DNA of 8,559 nt from UBA1738 sp045577675 (GTDB lineage Bacteria; Bacillota; Clostridia; UBA1381), in NCBI GenBank assembly GCA_045577675.1, contig JAZNIV010000013.1, positions 1 through 8,559 on the forward strand, written 5' to 3'. Of the stretch, positions 5,214 to 8,559 are shown piece after piece. The first letter of the stretch is position 1. Each line of letters begins with the position of its first letter. The translations under genes were made by a program, and so were the position numbers. The notes under the pieces were generated by a model. The model ran no database searches, had not been told where the DNA came from, and was given only the letters and a program-made list of their open reading frames with translations.

Positions 5214-6446
5214 ATGACTACATTAGAAATATTAAAGGAAGCAAAAACAGCCAAAACGGCACTACAGCTCCTTGACACCGACAAAAAGAATGCTGTTCTT
5301 TCCTCTATGGCAGAGCAGCTTATAGAAAATACCGACGAAATTTTAAAGGCTAACAAAATCGATGTAGAAAAAAGCAAGGGAATTATCAGCGACGTTATGA
5401 TAGACCGTCTTACCCTTACCGCCGAGCGGATTAAAGCTATGGCAGACGGAATACTTACAGTCAGAAGCCTTCCTGATCCTGTCGGCAGAGTTTTAGATGA
5501 ATATACTCATGAAAACGGAATGTTGATTAAAAAGGTTTCTGTTCCTATAGGTGTCGTTGCAATTATTTACGAAAGCCGCCCAAACGTCACATCAGATGCT
5601 GCAGCTCTTACCTTTAAAAGCGGAAACGTATGCGTTTTGCGTGGCGGAAAAGAGGCATTTAACTCAGCAAATGCGATTGTGAATGCGATGCAGAAAGCAC
5701 TCGCATTACATAATATACCTAAAGAGGCAATCAGCCTTATAACCGACACAACCCGAGAAAGTGCCCGCGAAATTATGACAGCAAACGGGCTTGTTGATTT
5801 GCTTATTCCAAGAGGCGGAAAGGGTTTAATAAGTGCGTGTGTAGAAAATGCCACTGTACCTTGTATTGAAACCGGGACAGGCATCTGCCACATATATGTT
5901 GATGAATTTGCAGACCTTGATATGGCTCTTCGCATAGTAAACAACGCAAAGACAAGCAGACCTTCAGTTTGTAATGCCTGTGAGGTATGCCTTGTTCACA
6001 AAAGCATTGCAGAGAAATTCCTGCCTGCACTAAAGGCTGAATTTCACGGACGGGTTGAGCTTAGAGTATGCGAAAAAGCCGGAAAAATAATCGAAGGAAC
6101 ACCTGCATCAAATAATGATTTTGACACAGAGTTTTTGGACTATATTCTCGGTGTAAAGGTGGTTGAAAGCATAGATGAGGCAATCTTACATATCAGCTCT
6201 CACTCGACAATGCATAGCGAGTCGATTATTACTGAAAATTCAGGAAATGCCGAAATTTTCTTAAACAGTATTGATTCAAGCAGTGTATACTGGAATGCAT
6301 CAACCCGCTTTACAGACGGCGGAGAATTCGGTCTTGGGTGTGAAATGGGAATTTCTACACAAAAGCTCCACGCAAGAGGTCCTATGGGGCTTTGTGAGCT
6401 TAACACATACAAATACAAAATCTACGGAAACGGACAAATTCGTTAG
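5214..6446 (+). CDS. proA: Glutamate-5-semialdehyde dehydrogenase (gamma-glutamyl phosphate reductase)
   Basis: Reduces glutamyl 5-phosphate with NADPH to glutamate 5-semialdehyde, which cyclises to pyrroline-5-carboxylate. The 410-residue product has the full aldehyde-dehydrogenase-like fold. Landmarks are IYESRPNVTSDAA (118-130), LRGGKEA (142-148), the PRGGKGL cofactor-side motif (199-205), the catalytic cysteine C253 in SVCNACE, FTDGGEFGLG (366-375), GPMGL (389-393) and the family's usual C-terminal GQIR. The start is taken as ATG 5214, seven bases after AGGAAG (5201-5206); the frame is open upstream into proB but that part does not resemble the family. It ends in a genuine TAG (6444-6446), which shows amber acts as stop in this genome. 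The unstable glutamyl phosphate is normally passed from ProB, consistent with the four-base gap. Confidence 0.97.
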   Translation: MTTLEILKEAKTAKTALQLLDTDKKNAVLSSMAEQLIENTDEILKANKIDVEKSKGIISDVMIDRLTLTAERIKAMADGILTVRSLPDPVGRVLDEYTHENGMLIKKVSVPIGVVAIIYESRPNVTSDAAALTFKSGNVCVLRGGKEAFNSANAIVNAMQKALALHNIPKEAISLITDTTRESAREIMTANGLVDLLIPRGGKGLISACVENATVPCIETGTGICHIYVDEFADLDMALRIVNNAKTSRPSVCNACEVCLVHKSIAEKFLPALKAEFHGRVELRVCEKAGKIIEGTPASNNDFDTEFLDYILGVKVVESIDEAILHISSHSTMHSESIITENSGNAEIFLNSIDSSSVYWNASTRFTDGGEFGLGCEMGISTQKLHARGPMGLCELNTYKYKIYGNGQIR

Positions 6447-6457
6447 GAGATGATTTT

Positions 6458-7252
6458 ATGAAATATGGATTTATCGGTGCAGGAAATATGGGCGGTGCAT
6501 TAGCAGTAGCAGCCGCAAAAAGCGTTGACTCCGGTCTAATAGCACTTGCTGACCATGATAATGAAAAGGCAAAGGCGCTCGCCGAAAAAATAGGTGCGGC
6601 ATATTGCGATAACGAAAAAATAGTTAAAAATGCAAAGTACATTTTCTTAGGTGTAAAGCCTCAGATGTTAAAGGATTTATTTCTTGAAATTTCACCGCTT
6701 TTAAAGAAAAGAAAAGATGATTTTATTCTTGTCACAATGGCGGCAGGAACTAAGATTTCTGAAATAGAAAAGCTTTCCGGCGGTAATTATCCTATAATCC
6801 GCATTATGCCAAACACTCCTGTTTCAATCGGCAAAGGAATTATCCTGTACTGTGCAAACGAAAAGGTAGATGACCTTTCGGAATTTCTTGATTTAATGAA
6901 ATTTGCCGGTACTCTTGATGAAATTCCGGAAAATCTGATAGACGCAGCAAGCTGTGTTACAGGCTGCAGTCCGGCGTGGATATATATGTTTATTGAAGCA
7001 CTCGCAGACGGCGGTGTTGAGTGTGGCCTGCCACGTGCAAAGGCAATCCGGTACGCCTGCGATGCACTTTCAGGCTCTGCCTCGCTTGTAAAGGAATCGG
7101 GCAAGCATCCAGGGCTATTAAAGGACGAGGTTACAAGCCCCGGAGGAACCACAATAGCAGGGGTTCATGCACTCGAAAACGGTTCTTTCCGCGGTACTGT
7201 TATGAATGCAGTAAAGGCAGCATATGAGAAAACTATAAATCTAAAAAAGTGA
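6458..7252 (+). CDS. proC: Pyrroline-5-carboxylate reductase
   Basis: Final step of proline synthesis: reduces pyrroline-5-carboxylate to L-proline with NAD(P)H. It is a cytoplasmic 264-residue protein of normal length. The N-terminal Rossmann dinucleotide-binding loop is GAGNMG (7-12). GVKPQ (65-69) and RIMPNTP (115-121) are typical of the family. The C-terminal signature LLKDEVTSPGGTTIAG is at 220-235. The ATG at 6458 is seven bases after AGGAGA (6445-6450), which overlaps the proA TAG. With proB and proA this gives the complete glutamate route in one probable transcript. Its TGA stop (7250-7252) lies inside the terminator hairpin. Confidence 0.97.
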   Translation: MKYGFIGAGNMGGALAVAAAKSVDSGLIALADHDNEKAKALAEKIGAAYCDNEKIVKNAKYIFLGVKPQMLKDLFLEISPLLKKRKDDFILVTMAAGTKISEIEKLSGGNYPIIRIMPNTPVSIGKGIILYCANEKVDDLSEFLDLMKFAGTLDEIPENLIDAASCVTGCSPAWIYMFIEALADGGVECGLPRAKAIRYACDALSGSASLVKESGKHPGLLKDEVTSPGGTTIAGVHALENGSFRGTVMNAVKAAYEKTINLKK

Positions 7253-7272
7253 GGAAATTCCTCACTTTTTTT
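7243..7272. terminator. Bidirectional intrinsic terminator between convergent operons
   Basis: GTGAGGA (7249-7255) pairs with TCCTCAC (7259-7265) around a three-base loop. It is flanked by six A on the left (7243-7248) and seven T on the right (7266-7272), so it works as a hairpin plus U tract from either strand. It terminates the galM-proBAC side on the plus strand and the argS-regulator-DUF6062 operon on the minus strand. The proC stop codon is inside the left arm, and the DUF6062 stop (7273-7271) overlaps the T run. Confidence 0.9.
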
Positions 7273-7957
7273 AAGCTTCATCATCACCTGCTTCAATATA
7301 TCCCGCAATTTTCTCAACGGTGCGAATTGGTGCATTCTTTGCTGTACCCCACTCCATATCCTTATTACGGTAATCGAATTTTAATGTGAATTTATGTATA
7401 TCAGCTTGCACAGCTTCAAGCTCTTTTTCTTCCTTTTCAACAAGTACTTTTATAAAATCCGAGTTTTGCGAAAGCTGATACAGCTTTTCAAAATGCGGCA
7501 GGCAAAAGCCCTTTGATGCATCAAATTTCGCTCTGAAATCGCTGTCTGTTTTCCACATATCAAGCATAACCTTATAATACCTGTCCATGGTCTTTTCAAC
7601 CTTTTCGCACACCATACAGGAAGAAATTATTCCTGACAAGGACGGTTTTTCCACCTTTTTGAAAACGCCTTTTTTATGCTCCTTCATCGGAGGAAGCTTT
7701 TTTCTGATTTCCTCAAGGTGGGTGTCCAGAACAAGTGCCAGCGGCAGCTTATTAGGTGACCTGAACAGCATATTAAAATGCTTATTGCAATAGCCTTTTT
7801 CATTTGAAAGCTCTCTGTGGTCCGGCTCCATCATTGCAGGACCGAGAGCATATTCTACCGCCTCATTTTCAAGCCTTTTTTCAATATAGCATAGCGGACA
7901 TTCACAGTCCTGTTCAAAAGCCTCATTAATTGGAATTGTATAAATTGTCTCTTTCAT
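7271..7957 (-). CDS. DUF6062 family protein with two CxxC/CxxH modules
   Basis: A 228-residue protein that I place in the Firmicutes family DUF6062; its function is unknown. Two similar cysteine-rich modules can be seen: C20-P-L-C23 with C57-N-K-H60, and C114-M-V-C117 with C152-L-P-H155. The second pair begins 37 residues after C20 in the first module and 38 residues after C114 in the second. In both, the CxxH is preceded by a KG-aromatic step and followed by Phe. This suggests an internal duplication of a four-ligand metal (probably zinc) site. C18 is an extra cysteine. About 160-190 is a charged, probably helical stretch. No signal peptide or membrane segment is seen, so it is likely cytoplasmic. 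The ATG at 7957 follows GAGGG (7968-7964) by six bases and overlaps the upstream regulator gene by ATGA, so translation is probably coupled. Confidence 0.82.
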   Translation of the reverse strand: MKETIYTIPINEAFEQDCECPLCYIEKRLENEAVEYALGPAMMEPDHRELSNEKGYCNKHFNMLFRSPNKLPLALVLDTHLEEIRKKLPPMKEHKKGVFKKVEKPSLSGIISSCMVCEKVEKTMDRYYKVMLDMWKTDSDFRAKFDASKGFCLPHFEKLYQLSQNSDFIKVLVEKEEKELEAVQADIHKFTLKFDYRNKDMEWGTAKNAPIRTVEKIAGYIEAGDDEA

Positions 7958-8217
7958 ATTTTTCCCTCGTCTGAAAGCTTTGCATAAACAGTTTTTGATG
8001 TCACACCTTGAAGCTTACCGATTTTTCCTGACAATGCGCTTATAACGTCATTTTCAGCGTCAATAGCAACACTTATAACCGAAACATTACGCTTTTTATA
8101 CGGAATACCCATTCTGCCTATAATATAATCCGAATATTCATGCAAAAGACTATTAAGATCTTCAACAGAATCAAAGTTTTCCACAACAATTCCTATCAAA
8201 GCTACTCTGCTCTCCAT
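7954..8217 (-). CDS. TM1266-type putative iron-only hydrogenase system regulator
   Basis: An 87-residue protein matching the small TM1266 / TIGR03959 family, annotated as putative regulators of iron-only hydrogenase systems with an ACT/ferredoxin-like fold. Family hallmarks are RVALIGIVVE (4-13), LLHEYSDYIIGRMGIPY (24-40), VSVISVAIDA (45-54) and VISALSGKIGKLQGV (58-72). The start is ATG 8217, eight bases after AAGGAG (8231-8226). An in-frame GTG at 8226 is rejected because it lies in that binding site. The gene follows argS by 12 bases and overlaps the DUF6062 gene by four (ATGA). No hydrogenase or maturation gene is in the window, so the regulatory role rests on family naming. No DNA-binding motif is evident; a ligand-sensing role is equally possible. 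Confidence 0.85.
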   Translation of the reverse strand: MESRVALIGIVVENFDSVEDLNSLLHEYSDYIIGRMGIPYKKRNVSVISVAIDAENDVISALSGKIGKLQGVTSKTVYAKLSDEGKI

Positions 8218-8229
8218 TGTTTGCACTCC

Positions 8230-8559
8230 TTACATACTTTCAACAGTTTCAATTCCCAAAAGCTTAAGTGCCGATTTTATAACCTCACAGGTCGCACTTA
8301 CAAGTGCTAAGCGAGCCTTTCTTACCTCAGGAGCAATATCCTCCTTTAAAATCGGACAGCTGTTATAAAACTTATTAAACTGACGTGCAAGATTTGTAAC
8401 ATATCTGTTTACATAGAACGGTTCATTCTTATCAGCAGCATCCTTTACGGCATCTAAAAATGCATTTATCTGGCTCACAAGGGCATATTCTTCATCAGAG
8501 GTAATAAGAGAGAAATCTACACTTGATATTTTCTCACCGCTTCTTCTTAAAATACTCTT
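8230..8559 (-). CDS. argS: Arginyl-tRNA synthetase, C-terminal part (cut by window edge)
   Basis: The last 109 codons of argS; the reading frame continues past the right edge of the window. The visible part is the C-terminal DALR anticodon-binding domain of class I arginyl-tRNA synthetase. It shows an ILRRSGE stretch close to the edge, EPFYVNRYVTNLARQFNKFYNSCPIL, then RKARLALVSATCEVIKSALKLLGIE and a family-typical end (VESM). The HIGH and KMSKS motifs, which would prove an active enzyme, are outside. A GTG at 8478 is not a start, since homology runs through it. The stop TAA (8232-8230) overlaps the ribosome binding site of the next gene, so argS heads the operon seen here. Confidence 0.95.
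   Translation of the reverse strand, partial: KSILRRSGEKISSVDFSLITSDEEYALVSQINAFLDAVKDAADKNEPFYVNRYVTNLARQFNKFYNSCPILKEDIAPEVRKARLALVSATCEVIKSALKLLGIETVESM

Noticed and set aside
8218..8226. GTG start nine bases upstream for the TM1266-type gene
   Set aside because: The GTG is part of the AAGGAGTG ribosome binding site; ATG 8217 has proper spacing.
8230..8478. Short stand-alone gene beginning at GTG 8478
   Set aside because: The frame stays open to the window edge with argS-like sequence, so this is the tail of argS.
1..8559. CRISPR arrays, insertion sequences, phage or defence genes
   Set aside because: I looked for regularly spaced direct repeats, terminal inverted repeats, transposase or integrase motifs and toxin-antitoxin-like pairs, and saw none.

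Overview
The window looks like a chromosomal segment of a low-to-moderate GC anaerobic Firmicute of the class Clostridia, probably a gut-type Oscillospiraceae or Lachnospiraceae relative. The grounds are strong AGGAGG-type ribosome binding sites, A/T-rich spacers with clean TTGNNN-17-TATANT promoters, a GerMN (spore germination type) protein, a one-piece tmRNA with encoded CCA, a TM1266-type iron-hydrogenase regulator and a DUF6062 protein. This is inferred from gene content; the species cannot be named from the sequence.

Layout. Positions 3-349 (minus) hold ssrA (tmRNA), read from a promoter whose -35 box overlaps the stop codon of the upstream gene, a DnaQ-like 3'-5' exonuclease (388-1005, minus). 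A divergent intergenic region (1006-1145) carries one promoter in each direction and an inverted repeat. Rightward from it come a small four-cysteine TSCPD protein (1146-1403), a hairpin, and a secreted GerMN-domain protein (1449-1943). Next is a gene with its own promoter for a secreted two-lectin-domain protein (2069-3361). It is interrupted by a single in-frame amber codon exactly where C-type lectin domains normally have a Trp.

Then follows a tight same-strand cluster: galM (galactose mutarotase), proB, proA and proC, with gaps of 14, 4 and 11 bases. The last three encode the whole glutamate-to-proline route (glutamate 5-kinase, glutamyl-phosphate reductase, pyrroline-5-carboxylate reductase). 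The cluster ends in a hairpin that also serves the convergent operon on the other strand.

That minus-strand operon is argS (3' end only, cut by the window edge), a TM1266-type small regulator and a DUF6062 protein with two CxxC/CxxH modules. The regulator and DUF6062 genes overlap by ATGA.

Most of the window is ordinary housekeeping DNA. The points most worth a second look are the amber-interrupted double lectin, the hairpin before the GerMN gene whose 3' arm is that gene's ribosome binding site and which may also contain a sporulation-type promoter, and the tmRNA tag ending in AYAA. I found no CRISPR array, insertion sequence, phage gene or defence system.
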